DNA of 64,000 bases from Acidobacteriota bacterium (GTDB lineage Bacteria; Acidobacteriota; Holophagae; Acanthopleuribacterales; Acanthopleuribacteraceae). A program made the position numbers and the translations under genes. The stretch covers positions 1 through 64,000 of the forward strand of contig JACJWC010000006.1 in NCBI GenBank assembly GCA_020637335.1, read 5' to 3'. Below, piece by piece: positions 35,471 to 45,226 of the stretch. The notes under the pieces are model-generated. The model was not told where the DNA came from, made no database searches, and saw only the letters and a list, made by a program, of their open reading frames with translations. Numbering within the stretch: position 1 is the first letter of the stretch; every line of letters starts with the position of its first letter.

Positions 35471-35907
35471 TCTTTCAGAGCATTGGGTTCGACCCGTTCG
35501 AGCGACTGGCCCGGCTCCAAAGCCAGATCATCTAGGAATCCGGGCCAACTTTTGGCCACCACAACAACAGGCACCTTCGCCTGAAAGAGCCGTCGCAAAT
35601 AGGCTTGAGCCTCCATTGGAAGTTGGGCATTGGCGTCCAGCGCGATCACCAGTCGATCGGGCACAGATAAACGCGGAACAACCTCATTGGCCAAAACGCG
35701 CAACCCCCCACTTAAAGCTTGAGGCCCGGGCTCCAAACACTGGACCCAGATCTGCCAATTTTCATATGACTGAACCGAAACAAGGCAATCTGAAAATACC
35801 TGTTCGTCTGTGCCAGAAGCCAGCAATACGGCCAATCGTTTAACTTCAGGTCGATTGGCAGATTGCGGAATTTCTTGCGCCGGGAAAAGTGATATAGTAA
35901 TGCTCAT
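35446..35907 (-). CDS. Hypothetical protein with Rossmann-like pattern
   Basis: A 153-residue protein on the strand opposite its neighbours. Alternating hydrophobic strands and helices (RLAVLLASGTD, DRLVIALDANAQLP, VPVVVVAKSW) suggest a small alpha/beta domain, perhaps receiver-like, but no phosphorylation-site set is evident. The ATG at 35907 is chosen because the frame upstream overlaps the start of the large kinase-like gene. The frame is kept open and has ordinary composition, which supports it as a real gene. No family recognised. Confidence 0.55.
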   Translation of the reverse strand: MSITISLFPAQEIPQSANRPEVKRLAVLLASGTDEQVFSDCLVSVQSYENWQIWVQCLEPGPQALSGGLRVLANEVVPRLSVPDRLVIALDANAQLPMEAQAYLRRLFQAKVPVVVVAKSWPGFLDDLALEPGQSLERVEPNALKDYLAAWLE

Positions 35908-35965
35908 TAGTCCGAGAAGGCCTCTAAGTACAGCTGTTTGGCTTAATCCACCAAGGAATGGCGCC

Positions 35966-38900
35966 ATGAACTCTTCTTCCTCCCATCCGAATCAAGCTTA
36001 TCCAGAGGTCCATACCCGGCTTCAAAAGGTGCTGGGAAAAACCTACCGTGTCCATCGGATTATAGAAGTGAAACCCGTTCTCGTCGAAGCGGTTGTGGAA
36101 AACCTGCAGAACCAGGAGTGGTTGCACGGTCGTTTTTACAGCGTGCGCAGCGAAGATTTCGAGACGGTTAAACAGCTTTGGTTTGAACATGCATTTATGG
36201 TTGAGGGCACCAACCACGATTTATTGCAAACGCCAATTGGTCTGCGTCAAATCGGTTCTGAATTGGCCTTTGTTTCCCAACACAATCCCTATCTTTCCCT
36301 GGAACAGTGGATTCGCACCGCAGGGCCGATGCCCCATCAAATGGCCTGTCGCCTGACGATTGAGTTGATCAAAGCCTTGGAGGCGGTTTACGCCAAAGGT
36401 GGCGCCCACTTCCAACTCAAACCTGGCGATATTCAACTCGACGGGCGCGGCACCATCAGCCTCAAAAATTTTGCTCTTTTTGACTTTGAACAGGCACTGG
36501 CCAAAACCGTTGGCTTGGAACCTTTAATGGACCCACGGGTGACGGCACCTGAGCAATTGCTCGGGGAGGACCTGACCATTTCAGCTGATATTTACGCGGT
36601 TGGCGTGATCCTGTACTACATGTTGACGGGCGCCTACCCGTTTAGTGGTGATTTCGAATCGGTCAAACAAGCGGCCCTCAACGGCGCGCCTCAGAATCCC
36701 CAGGCCCTCAATCCGGACCTACCGGTCGGCGTGATGCGCATCCTTGCACGTGCTATTGCCAGCGCGAAAAAACAGCGTTTCTCCCATTTCAGCGAATTTA
36801 AGCAAGCACTTGCCTATTTGCTACCGGTGGCGGAACGCGCCTCCATTTTAAGTCTGCCCGGCGGTGAGGAAAGTCATCTGGACGAAGCCGAACGCAGCAA
36901 AATTATGGCCGATTTGGACCAAGCCCGCGGTGCCCTACGCAATGGTGAGCTAGACCAAGCCTCGACTTTGCTGGACGCAATCCTCATGATGAATGGCCGG
37001 CACCCGGACGCATTGAAACTGAATCGCGAATTGCGGATTCAAGTCGATGGCCCTCAGATAAAGGAAGCCATCCAGGCTGCGAAACACCACATCGAACACC
37101 AAGCCTTGCCTGAGGCGATGCAATGTCTCAACCGTGTATTTGACCTGGATCAGGCCAATAAGGAAGGCTGGAAACTGCATCAGTTTATTCGGGACCAGAT
37201 CGGGCCAACGGAAATCGATCCTCCGGTTTTGGATGTCGAGCATTGGAAAGCGGCCGCCCAGGCGTTAACCACTCGTGACCGCAATGTGATGGCCGACAAT
37301 GTTTGGGCGCTTTTGCGCAGCATTGACCCCATGCTTGCACCTGCCACCAAACCCAAAGGTGCCCCACCCCAAACGGTAGAAGCGCGATTACAGGAACTCC
37401 AGACCATGCCCCTCCAGGCAATCAAGCGCACGGCACCTGCGGATACCGACGATTTCCAGACCCGGCCCATGACACCACGCGACCAAAAAGAAGAAGAACA
37501 GCGCTTCATCCAGGAAACCCTGGTTCAACCACTTAGTGAAATTCAGGCTATGGTCGACGAGGATCTGCAACAGACCGAACTGGAATTAACCGTTGCGTCC
37601 ATCCAAAATCAAATGGCCAATAAACAGTTTCAGGAAGCAATTCAGAGTAGCAAAGTGGCGCTGGAGAAATATCCCGATGACGCCGTACTCAAATCTCTGC
37701 AGGACCATGCGACCACCCAGTTACGCGAACAGACCCTGCAACGCGGGATCGAAAAAATTTACCATCTCATTAAGAAGCAGGATTACAAGGCGGTGAATCA
37801 GGTGGCGCAAGGGATCTTAAAAATCGCACCCAATCACCCGGAGGCGTTAAAGGCCCTTCAATACGCGCAATCCCAAATGAGTACGGGGCGCGAATTGGTC
37901 CATTTTCTGCGCGAAGTCAATCAACTTGAAGAACAGGGTGCGTTTCAGGCAGCCTTGGGCCTTATCGAAAAGGAGGAGCACCGTTTCCGCGATGTACCTG
38001 AATTTGCGGCCCTTAAAGAGCGAATCCGCGGCAAACAGGAAAAAGAGGCCGAATTGGAGTGGCGATTGCTCGAAGCGCAACGCATGATTCAAAAAGGCAA
38101 CATGGATGGCGCCAAAACCAAGATCTATCAAATCCTGGACATCTTCCCCAACGCGCCCAAAGCACACCAGCTGCTCGACAGCATCGGTGCCGGTCAAACT
38201 ATGGCATTTGCCAAAGAAAAGGAACTCCTGCGCAGCGAAGAACAGACCGAATTGCTGCCCGTAATAAAGCCCAGCGAACCACCGCCGCCACCCATGCCGC
38301 CCCCGCCACCCAAGGCGGAACCGCCCATCCTCCATGCGGATCCTGCCCTAAAGGCGGCGCCCGTCAAAGTTCCAAAATCCAAAGGGAAAAGTAAGTTGCC
38401 CCTAATTCTTGTGGGTGTTTTTGTTTTGCTCGCTGCAGGTGCAGGTGGGTTTTGGTTTTTACAGCGTCAAAAGCAGATCAAAGCCAATGAAACCGCCTAT
38501 TCTGCCGCCGCCCAACTCGAAGATCAAGGCCAATGGCCAGAAGCCTTAAATGCTTGGTCCCAACTCGTCGACCAGGCACCTGACTTCAAAGATGTGGAGA
38601 AGCGCAAACAATCCCTGCAAGACCGCATCAATCAACGTGCGACCAATATCAAAAATTATCTGGAACGGGCGCGGGCATATCGCCGTGACGGCATTGTATA
38701 TGACAGCTCTTCAGAAAACGCCATCGCCTATTACCAGCGGGTGCTGGGCATTGATCCCAATCAATCCGATGCCCAAAACGAGATAGCCGAAATTTTGGCT
38801 GAAATGAAGGAGCGCAGTCACCTCCTTTTTGAAGAAGAAAAGGCCGAAGAGGCACAAAACCTATACGGTCAAATCAAAAAAATTGACCCCAAATTCGAGG

Positions 38901-40183
38901 ACGCCGAATTTGAAACCAGCATGAAGGACTACCTCTACGAGACCAAGATAGCGCCACAAATTGAACAATTAGACAAACAATTGGCCCGTAAAAACTGGGA
39001 TGAGGCTTTTGAAATAACGGCTGCCATCCACGAAATCGAAACCCAAGTGCCCGAAGTTCAAGAAAAGTGGGATGCCGTATTTGTCGATTTGCAAACCAAA
39101 ATGCAGGCCGCACAGGACAAGAACCGACAGGAAGAAGTTTTGAAGAACTTGGAGCTAATGTGCCGTATTCGTCCAGAAGACCAAGCATTGGCCGATCAAC
39201 GCAATTTGCTCAGTCGCGAGCTCAACAACTCCAAAATCAAAAACCTGGAATCGCAAATTGAAACGGCAAGTAACCGCAAAGATTGGGTCAAAGCCGGAAC
39301 CTTAGCCAATGACCTTTCGCGCTTAGACTCTGAAAACCCGCTGATTGCCGAGACGCTGGACACCGCCATAAACAAACTCGAAGATGAACTGCGCAGCATC
39401 AAAGACAGCCAACCGCGTAAAGCCGTTTCCGTCTGTGATGGCTTAATCAAAATTGCCAACCAAGCCCGTCACCGCGAGGAACGCAAACGCCTGGCCAATA
39501 TGGTCAAGGAGTTTGATACCCAGCAAACGGCGATCACCGGCAATTTCAATTATTCAAGTGACGAATTGGCCACGCGTTTTGACTCCTTTTTAAGCAAGTT
39601 CCCCTCCTTTAAGTCCGAAGCGGCTTACCAAGATGTCCAAGCTTTGCGCAAACGGGTCGACGAAGAAAAAACCCAATTGCAAAACATGGTGGCCTGGGAA
39701 TCCAAGGTCCGAGATGACCGCAGTGTCCCCTTCCAAGACATATTGGACCGCATTCAAAAAACCAAATTTTTCTTTCCTTTCGCCACCAATACGGCCAAGG
39801 AACTGATCAAAACTTACAAAGACAAAATTGACAAATATGAAGGCCCTGTAACCATCGTTCTGAAACAAGGCAAATCGCTGCCAGCAGCCAGTGATGTGGG
39901 CAACAAGGCCCCAGAAGGCTATTGTGAAATTGAATTTTCAGGCTCTGTTTGCAAGACAGAAGCGATCGACAATAATTACAACCCGGTTTGGAACCACACC
40001 TGCTCCTTCCAAGCCAAAGCCGGCTCCAGCATTGTCATTCGCCTGTATGACGACAATAAATTTGGCAAAGCCCAGTTACTTGGTTCCCTCAAGGTGGAGA
40101 AACTTCCTGAAAGTGGCAAAGACTTGGCCCTCAAAAGCCCGGAAGGTTGGACCTTGATCCTGGATATTCGCCGCGAACGTTAA
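35966..40183 (+). CDS. Large membrane pseudokinase with TPR-like repeats and C-terminal C2-like domain
   Basis: A 1405-residue single-pass membrane protein. Residues about 20-285 have the fold pattern of a Ser/Thr kinase (TAPEQLLGEDLTISADIYAV, then VILYYMLTGAYPFSG). The catalytic loop reads HFQLKPGDIQL instead of HRDLKPxN, and the DFG position reads NFA, so it should be inactive. Residues 290-760 are TPR-like and coiled coil. A proline-rich linker (about 768-790) precedes a membrane helix (about 809-830, LPLILVGVFVLLAAGAGGFW). The outer part is helical to about 1290, then ends in a beta domain with NPVWNHTCSF, typical of C2 domains. AAGGA precedes the ATG at 35966. Confidence 0.85.
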   Translation: MNSSSSHPNQAYPEVHTRLQKVLGKTYRVHRIIEVKPVLVEAVVENLQNQEWLHGRFYSVRSEDFETVKQLWFEHAFMVEGTNHDLLQTPIGLRQIGSELAFVSQHNPYLSLEQWIRTAGPMPHQMACRLTIELIKALEAVYAKGGAHFQLKPGDIQLDGRGTISLKNFALFDFEQALAKTVGLEPLMDPRVTAPEQLLGEDLTISADIYAVGVILYYMLTGAYPFSGDFESVKQAALNGAPQNPQALNPDLPVGVMRILARAIASAKKQRFSHFSEFKQALAYLLPVAERASILSLPGGEESHLDEAERSKIMADLDQARGALRNGELDQASTLLDAILMMNGRHPDALKLNRELRIQVDGPQIKEAIQAAKHHIEHQALPEAMQCLNRVFDLDQANKEGWKLHQFIRDQIGPTEIDPPVLDVEHWKAAAQALTTRDRNVMADNVWALLRSIDPMLAPATKPKGAPPQTVEARLQELQTMPLQAIKRTAPADTDDFQTRPMTPRDQKEEEQRFIQETLVQPLSEIQAMVDEDLQQTELELTVASIQNQMANKQFQEAIQSSKVALEKYPDDAVLKSLQDHATTQLREQTLQRGIEKIYHLIKKQDYKAVNQVAQGILKIAPNHPEALKALQYAQSQMSTGRELVHFLREVNQLEEQGAFQAALGLIEKEEHRFRDVPEFAALKERIRGKQEKEAELEWRLLEAQRMIQKGNMDGAKTKIYQILDIFPNAPKAHQLLDSIGAGQTMAFAKEKELLRSEEQTELLPVIKPSEPPPPPMPPPPPKAEPPILHADPALKAAPVKVPKSKGKSKLPLILVGVFVLLAAGAGGFWFLQRQKQIKANETAYSAAAQLEDQGQWPEALNAWSQLVDQAPDFKDVEKRKQSLQDRINQRATNIKNYLERARAYRRDGIVYDSSSENAIAYYQRVLGIDPNQSDAQNEIAEILAEMKERSHLLFEEEKAEEAQNLYGQIKKIDPKFEDAEFETSMKDYLYETKIAPQIEQLDKQLARKNWDEAFEITAAIHEIETQVPEVQEKWDAVFVDLQTKMQAAQDKNRQEEVLKNLELMCRIRPEDQALADQRNLLSRELNNSKIKNLESQIETASNRKDWVKAGTLANDLSRLDSENPLIAETLDTAINKLEDELRSIKDSQPRKAVSVCDGLIKIANQARHREERKRLANMVKEFDTQQTAITGNFNYSSDELATRFDSFLSKFPSFKSEAAYQDVQALRKRVDEEKTQLQNMVAWESKVRDDRSVPFQDILDRIQKTKFFFPFATNTAKELIKTYKDKIDKYEGPVTIVLKQGKSLPAASDVGNKAPEGYCEIEFSGSVCKTEAIDNNYNPVWNHTCSFQAKAGSSIVIRLYDDNKFGKAQLLGSLKVEKLPESGKDLALKSPEGWTLILDIRRER

Positions 40184-40280
40184 GCTAATTTTGAGTAAGC
40201 GACTTCACATTTCGGTAAGGTTACTTATCTTCAGCTGAAGCAAAGCCGATAGAATGGACATCCGATGAAGGAGCCGCTTC

Positions 40281-41039
40281 ATGGACCGTCGAGATTTCCT
40301 GAAATGGGGTGCACTGGTCGCCAGTTCACCTTGGGTATGGCCACAAACCACTGGAAAAGCCATGAAACTGGTCTATTTCCAGAATTTTCCCCCATTCAGT
40401 TGGTCGTATGGCTCAGAGCCGATTAAAGGAATTCTGATCGACCTTTTAAATGAAGCGCTCACCAAGCGCATGGGCATCCCCCTGCAGCACACGGGTCTGC
40501 CATGGGCACGCGCGCAGAGCCTGGTCAAAATGAACGAGGCCGATGCCTACTGCACAATTGTCACGCCGGAACGGCTCACATATGCCGAATGCTCCCAAAA
40601 ATCAGTGGTGAATACCAACATGGTCGTCGTGACCCGCATGGATCACCCCAAAATTCAACAATTGCGGGCCATCCAAAACATAAACGACTTGGGCCAACTG
40701 AAAATTGGCTCCTATTTGGGCAGCGGATGGGCGGCACAACGCATCGCTGATCGCAATGTCACCTGGACCCGCACCTTGGAACAAAGCCTCAAAATGGTGG
40801 CGCAGGGCCGAGTGGACATGTCTATTAATGTGGAAATCGTTGCCCGCTATTACATCAAAGAATTGGGCTTAGCCGATCAATTGATATTGCTCAATCCCGT
40901 CGACCAGGCCAATTTCCACTTGTTCATCGGAAAAGAGTCCCGTTTTGTGGGGATTTTGCCCGAATTTGACCGAACTGTAGCGGCCATGTTGGCCGATGGG
41001 ACCACCCAGAAAATTTACGATTCCTACCTGAACAGCTAA
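40281..41039 (+). CDS. Twin-arginine exported solute-binding protein (PBPb type)
   Basis: A 252-residue periplasmic protein of the bacterial extracellular solute-binding family 3. The signal MDRRDFLKWGALVASS has a twin-arginine motif. The mature part starts KLVYFQNFPPFSWSYG and then GILIDLLNEALTKRMG. It also has KIGSYLGSGWAAQRI and GRVDMSINVEIVARYY, as in amino-acid-binding relatives. No permease or ATPase genes are adjacent; a histidine kinase gene follows after 56 bases, suggesting a sensing role. AAGGAG precedes the ATG, and a TAGAAT -10-like box sits at 40250-40255. Confidence 0.85.
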   Translation: MDRRDFLKWGALVASSPWVWPQTTGKAMKLVYFQNFPPFSWSYGSEPIKGILIDLLNEALTKRMGIPLQHTGLPWARAQSLVKMNEADAYCTIVTPERLTYAECSQKSVVNTNMVVVTRMDHPKIQQLRAIQNINDLGQLKIGSYLGSGWAAQRIADRNVTWTRTLEQSLKMVAQGRVDMSINVEIVARYYIKELGLADQLILLNPVDQANFHLFIGKESRFVGILPEFDRTVAAMLADGTTQKIYDSYLNS

Positions 41040-41095
41040 TCCCTTTATCAATTTGACCGATTCCTTCGCTAAGGTCCTCAATTTAAGGAGATGCC

Positions 41096-42730
41096 TTGGC
41101 CTTAGGAAACCTGTTTCGAAATGCGACCCATCCGGGTGTAGCTCGGACGCTGGTTCTCTATATTCTTTTGGTCAGTTCCGCGGTCACCTTAATCGCAACC
41201 GTGTACCAGCTGTACCGGGACTATCGAACAGATGTTAATTTGCTGGAAGACCGCCTCAACCAAATCGAAATTTCTTTTGCCCAACCCTTAGCCGAATCGC
41301 TTTGGGCCTTTGATTACCAACAAGTAGAAGTCAACCTGGCCGGCATTTCACGCATGCCGGACGTTTATTTTGCGCAAGTGACCGCGTTCGCCGATGGCCA
41401 GAAGGTCCAGGCCGGTACGCCCTCCGACACCCAGGGAATCGAGCGGGTCATTCCCCTGACCTACAACGACGGCCGTTCGCAGTCACAAGTGGGTCAGCTC
41501 CTCGTTTCGGCCAGCATGGAAGGCATCCTGTCGCGCATCCGGGAGAAAGCGATTCTCGTTCTGGTTTCCCAAGCAATCAAAACCTTTCTGGTCTCGCTTT
41601 TCATGTTCCTGATCATTAATCAATTGGTGATTCGACATCTGGAAACGATTGCAGATTTTGCAAGCCAATTTCGGCCCGGCCAGTGGAAAACACTCAGTTT
41701 GGACCGCGCCAAACCCAAAAAAGCGGACGAATTCGAAAATGTGACCCATGCGTTTAACGAAATGCAGGCCGAACTCTCTAGCGCTTATGAGGACCTGTTG
41801 CAATCCAATGCCGAATTGGACCAAAAAACCAAGGAGTTAGCCAATCACAAAGCCAATTTGGAACGCGAAGTAGAGGAGCGGACCCGGGAATTGCGCGATG
41901 CCCAGCAGCGTTTGCTCGACAGTGCCCGCAGATCGGGAATGGCCGAAATTGCTGTAGGCACCCTCCATCATGTTGGCAACACCCTCAACAGCTTAAATGT
42001 CTCGTGCCAAATCCTCATGGAGCAACAAAAAAAATCAAAGCTGGAGAGTCTGAAAAAAGCCAACGAGATCCTGAAAAACCACCTGGATGATTACAACCCC
42101 TACTTTGAAGCCGATTCCAAAAACCGCAAGTTGGCCGAATTTTATTTGACCTTGGGCCATTTTCTCGAAGAAGAACACGAACAACGCAATCAAGAGCTGA
42201 CCCGCATGTACGATCAGATCCGCTGGGTGCGCAAGGCCGTTCAAGACCAGGAAAGTTACGCCAATTTCGATTCCGTCCAAGAGCAGGCTCAGGTTTCCGT
42301 TATTCTTGACCAAGTCCTCGAACTGCAAATGTCCACCATCCAAAAAAACGGCATTAGCGTCATCAAGGACTTTCGCGAGGCACGGCCGATTGTGATTCCC
42401 AAAGCCAAAATCCATTACATTCTCGCTCACTTGGTGAAAAATGCCGTTGAAGCCATGCAGGACCCAGGCATCCCCAAAAGAATTCTGACCCTACAAATCG
42501 AAGAAAAATCAGGGTATTTATCCATCCTGATTCAAGACAGTGGTGTCGGCATAGATCCCCAGATCAAAGAGCATCTGTTTGAATACGGCTTTACCACCAA
42601 ACCCACGGGTCAAGGTTTTGGCTTGCACATGTGCGCCAACACCCTGCATGAAATGGGTGGGGAATTAAAGGTGGAAAGTAAAGGTATCGGCAAAGGAGCG
42701 CGTTTCCTGGTAATGTTACCGCTGACATGA
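41096..42730 (+). CDS. Membrane sensor histidine kinase with atypical H-box
   Basis: A 544-residue sensor kinase. Two membrane helices (about 18-40 and 158-180) flank a periplasmic sensor with LAESLWAFDYQQVEVNLAGI. A HAMP-like segment and a coiled coil (KANLEREVEERTRELRDAQQ) follow. The phospho-acceptor region reads AEIAVGTLHHVGNTLNSL, in which His replaces the usual HExRTPL box. The ATPase domain has HLVKNAVEAM (N box), DSGVGIDP (G1) and KPTGQGFGLHMC (G2). It starts with TTG six bases after AAGGAG, because the nearby ATG at 41091 runs into a stop. No response regulator is adjacent. The stop overlaps hrpB by ATGA. Confidence 0.9.
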   Translation: MALGNLFRNATHPGVARTLVLYILLVSSAVTLIATVYQLYRDYRTDVNLLEDRLNQIEISFAQPLAESLWAFDYQQVEVNLAGISRMPDVYFAQVTAFADGQKVQAGTPSDTQGIERVIPLTYNDGRSQSQVGQLLVSASMEGILSRIREKAILVLVSQAIKTFLVSLFMFLIINQLVIRHLETIADFASQFRPGQWKTLSLDRAKPKKADEFENVTHAFNEMQAELSSAYEDLLQSNAELDQKTKELANHKANLEREVEERTRELRDAQQRLLDSARRSGMAEIAVGTLHHVGNTLNSLNVSCQILMEQQKKSKLESLKKANEILKNHLDDYNPYFEADSKNRKLAEFYLTLGHFLEEEHEQRNQELTRMYDQIRWVRKAVQDQESYANFDSVQEQAQVSVILDQVLELQMSTIQKNGISVIKDFREARPIVIPKAKIHYILAHLVKNAVEAMQDPGIPKRILTLQIEEKSGYLSILIQDSGVGIDPQIKEHLFEYGFTTKPTGQGFGLHMCANTLHEMGGELKVESKGIGKGARFLVMLPLT

Positions 42731-45150
42731 ATGGCCAAACCCCTGCACTGCCCATTGATCCATACCTGACCAGAATCGTTGAAACCGTCGTCGAACATCC
42801 GTTCAGTTTATTGAGTGCGCCACCGGGCAGCGGCAAATCGAGCGCAGTGCCCCTAGCTCTCTTAAACGCGGGACACTTCGCACAGTCAATCTGGCTGCTC
42901 CAACCGCGCCGCCTAGCCGCACGAGCCTGCGCACGTTGGATGGCAACCCAAACCGGTGAACCACTTGGAAACCGCATTGGCAGTCAGGTCCGTTTCGAAC
43001 GGGTGGGTAACCACCACACCAAACTGTGGGTTGTAACGGAAGGCATTCTCTTACGCCGACTCAGCCAGGATCCATTGCTCTCTGATATTTCGTGTGTACT
43101 CTTGGACGAATTCCACGAACGCAGCCTGGAAAGCGATCTCGTCCTCGCCATGCTGCGTGAACTCAGCCAGGTTCGCGACGATTTACGGGTTTTGATCATG
43201 TCGGCGACCTTGGATCCAGAACCCTTTGAGCGGTATTTGGGTCCCATTCCGCATATCCAGGTCGACCATCGCCCCTACCCGCTCCACATTACCCATCTCA
43301 ATCCGCAGCCGCGCAGCACCTGGCTGGACAACCTGGAGCAGGCACTCCTGACCTGCCAAAACGATCCGCTGGACGATGGATCCGATATATTGGTGTTCGC
43401 CTCCGGCATGGCTGAAATTCGCCAAGCCATCCAACATTTGTCTGGCCGGTTCAAGCCATGGCAATGGTTGCCGCTGCATGGCAGTTTATCGCCACAAGAA
43501 CAGGATGCCATCTATGAAGGCCACCACCAGCGCCGGGTCATTGTGTCGACCAATCTGGCTGAAACGTCTCTGACCGTGCCCGGAATCGGGGTCGTCATCG
43601 ATGGCGGATACCATAAAGTTGCGCGATTCCATCCCGGTTCAGGTCTGGACCATCTTCAAACGGAACGCATAAGCCAGGCCAATGCCATTCAGCGCGCTGG
43701 CCGCGCAGCGCGAACGGGGCCCGGCCGCGTTTACAGAATGTATAGCGCACAACAATTTCACTTGTTCGCCCCACACCCCAGCCCCGAAATTGAACGGGTG
43801 GACTTGGCGGCAGCGCTTCTTCAAGTGCTCGAATTCCATGGCTCCAATCTCGAGAATTTTCCTTTTTTCCAATCCCCGCACCAGCCTCGAATTCAGGCAG
43901 GTCTTAGGTTACTGGAGGAACTGGAGGCCATCGACCTAGACCGACACCTCACATCACTCGGTCAGAAGATGAACCGCCTGCCGCTTCACCCGCGATTAGC
44001 CGCATGTTGTGTTGCGGGTCAGCGGATTGGCACACCCGAGCTGGGGGCCTTATTTGCCAGTGTTTTAGCCGAGGTCCGAAACGTCGAAGAAGACTTGTTT
44101 GATCTGGATTTGCTGCGATCGCTCTCGCAACGAACCAACCTAAAAAAAGTCAAAACCCAATTGCTAAAATCCCAAGGGTGTAACCCGCACAATCCCGAAA
44201 ACGCCAGCGTGGATCAACTGGTCCCGATTGCTTTGGCCGGATTCTCAGACCGTTTGGTTCGGGTAACCGGTCGCGGCCAAGGCGTTATGGTCGGTAACCG
44301 CGGTGTGATCTTTCGGTCAGACCTACCGATAAACAGCTTTGGTTTGGTTTTGCGCGTACTGGAAACAGATCATCGCCAAGCAGCACGCGCTCAATGGATA
44401 CTGCCTATCCCAGTTGAAGCCTTGGTCGCGCATGGCAAATTGGAGCGCAAATTGGTGTCTGAGCTGGATGTGGAACGCGGATTGGTCGTTCAGACGGAGA
44501 AAACCTACTGGCACGATTTACAAGTGAATGAACGACTGGTGGGCCCTGCGCCTCGGGATCAAGCCGCACAGTTGCTCAGCCAGCACCTCTTAAATCAACC
44601 CGATTTCTTTGCCCGCAATGCGGGCCAACTCTGGGGCCGGCTCCAAGTTTTGAAAAGTGTGGAGGAAATGGTCGATCTCGACACATTGGCATCGGTTTTA
44701 CAAATCGTTTGTCAGGCCTATCCAGACCTGAACCAGCTGGCCCGAATCGACTGGGACAAAGAGCTCCGGGCGCATTTGGATTGGACCCTGCGCCAAAAGC
44801 TGGAACAGGTCGCACCCGAATTTCTACAAGTTCCTTCTGGACATACGATTCGGTTGGATTACCAGGCAGCCATCGCCCCGCCCCATCTGCCGGTATTAGC
44901 CGTTAAACTGCAAGAGATGTTTGGGTTAGCAGAAACGCCTCGAATTGCCATGGGTCGAACTCCCGTTTTATTACACCTGCTCGCACCCAATGGAAGACCC
45001 GTTCAGGTCACTCAGGATTTGACCAATTTCTGGAACCAAACCTATTTTGAGGTGCGCAAGGAACTGCGCATGCGTTACCCCAAACATCCGTGGCCAGATG
45101 ATCCGTGGAATGCGCCACCAACACGCAAAACGCAACGGCGCTCACATTGA
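42727..45150 (+). CDS. hrpB: ATP-dependent helicase HrpB
   Basis: DEAH-family helicase of 807 residues, cytosolic. Motif I is APPGSGKSSAVPLAL, motif II is LLDEFHERSLESDLVLAML, motif III is SATLD, and motif VI is AIQRAGRAARTGPGRVYRMY. The HrpB-type extension fills the C-terminal half, ending KHPWPDDPWNAPPTRKTQ (the family's HxWPDDP ending). The start overlaps the kinase stop by ATGA. The sequence around its stop codon also forms the -35 box of the next promoter. Confidence 0.95.
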   Translation: MNGQTPALPIDPYLTRIVETVVEHPFSLLSAPPGSGKSSAVPLALLNAGHFAQSIWLLQPRRLAARACARWMATQTGEPLGNRIGSQVRFERVGNHHTKLWVVTEGILLRRLSQDPLLSDISCVLLDEFHERSLESDLVLAMLRELSQVRDDLRVLIMSATLDPEPFERYLGPIPHIQVDHRPYPLHITHLNPQPRSTWLDNLEQALLTCQNDPLDDGSDILVFASGMAEIRQAIQHLSGRFKPWQWLPLHGSLSPQEQDAIYEGHHQRRVIVSTNLAETSLTVPGIGVVIDGGYHKVARFHPGSGLDHLQTERISQANAIQRAGRAARTGPGRVYRMYSAQQFHLFAPHPSPEIERVDLAAALLQVLEFHGSNLENFPFFQSPHQPRIQAGLRLLEELEAIDLDRHLTSLGQKMNRLPLHPRLAACCVAGQRIGTPELGALFASVLAEVRNVEEDLFDLDLLRSLSQRTNLKKVKTQLLKSQGCNPHNPENASVDQLVPIALAGFSDRLVRVTGRGQGVMVGNRGVIFRSDLPINSFGLVLRVLETDHRQAARAQWILPIPVEALVAHGKLERKLVSELDVERGLVVQTEKTYWHDLQVNERLVGPAPRDQAAQLLSQHLLNQPDFFARNAGQLWGRLQVLKSVEEMVDLDTLASVLQIVCQAYPDLNQLARIDWDKELRAHLDWTLRQKLEQVAPEFLQVPSGHTIRLDYQAAIAPPHLPVLAVKLQEMFGLAETPRIAMGRTPVLLHLLAPNGRPVQVTQDLTNFWNQTYFEVRKELRMRYPKHPWPDDPWNAPPTRKTQRRSH

Positions 45151-45175
45151 AAAAAGCCAAGTGAACCATTATGAT
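45147..45175 (+). promoter_or_regulatory. Sigma-70-type promoter of the Ser/Thr kinase gene
   Basis: TTGAAA (45147-45152) and TATGAT (45170-45175) are 17 bases apart. The -35 box contains the hrpB stop codon. Transcription would start near 45182, leaving a leader of about 45 bases. Confidence 0.75.
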
Positions 45176-45226
45176 GAGTTCACTTACCTCCGTGAGGACT
45201 CGCCCATTGATAAGTGACTGAATCTT

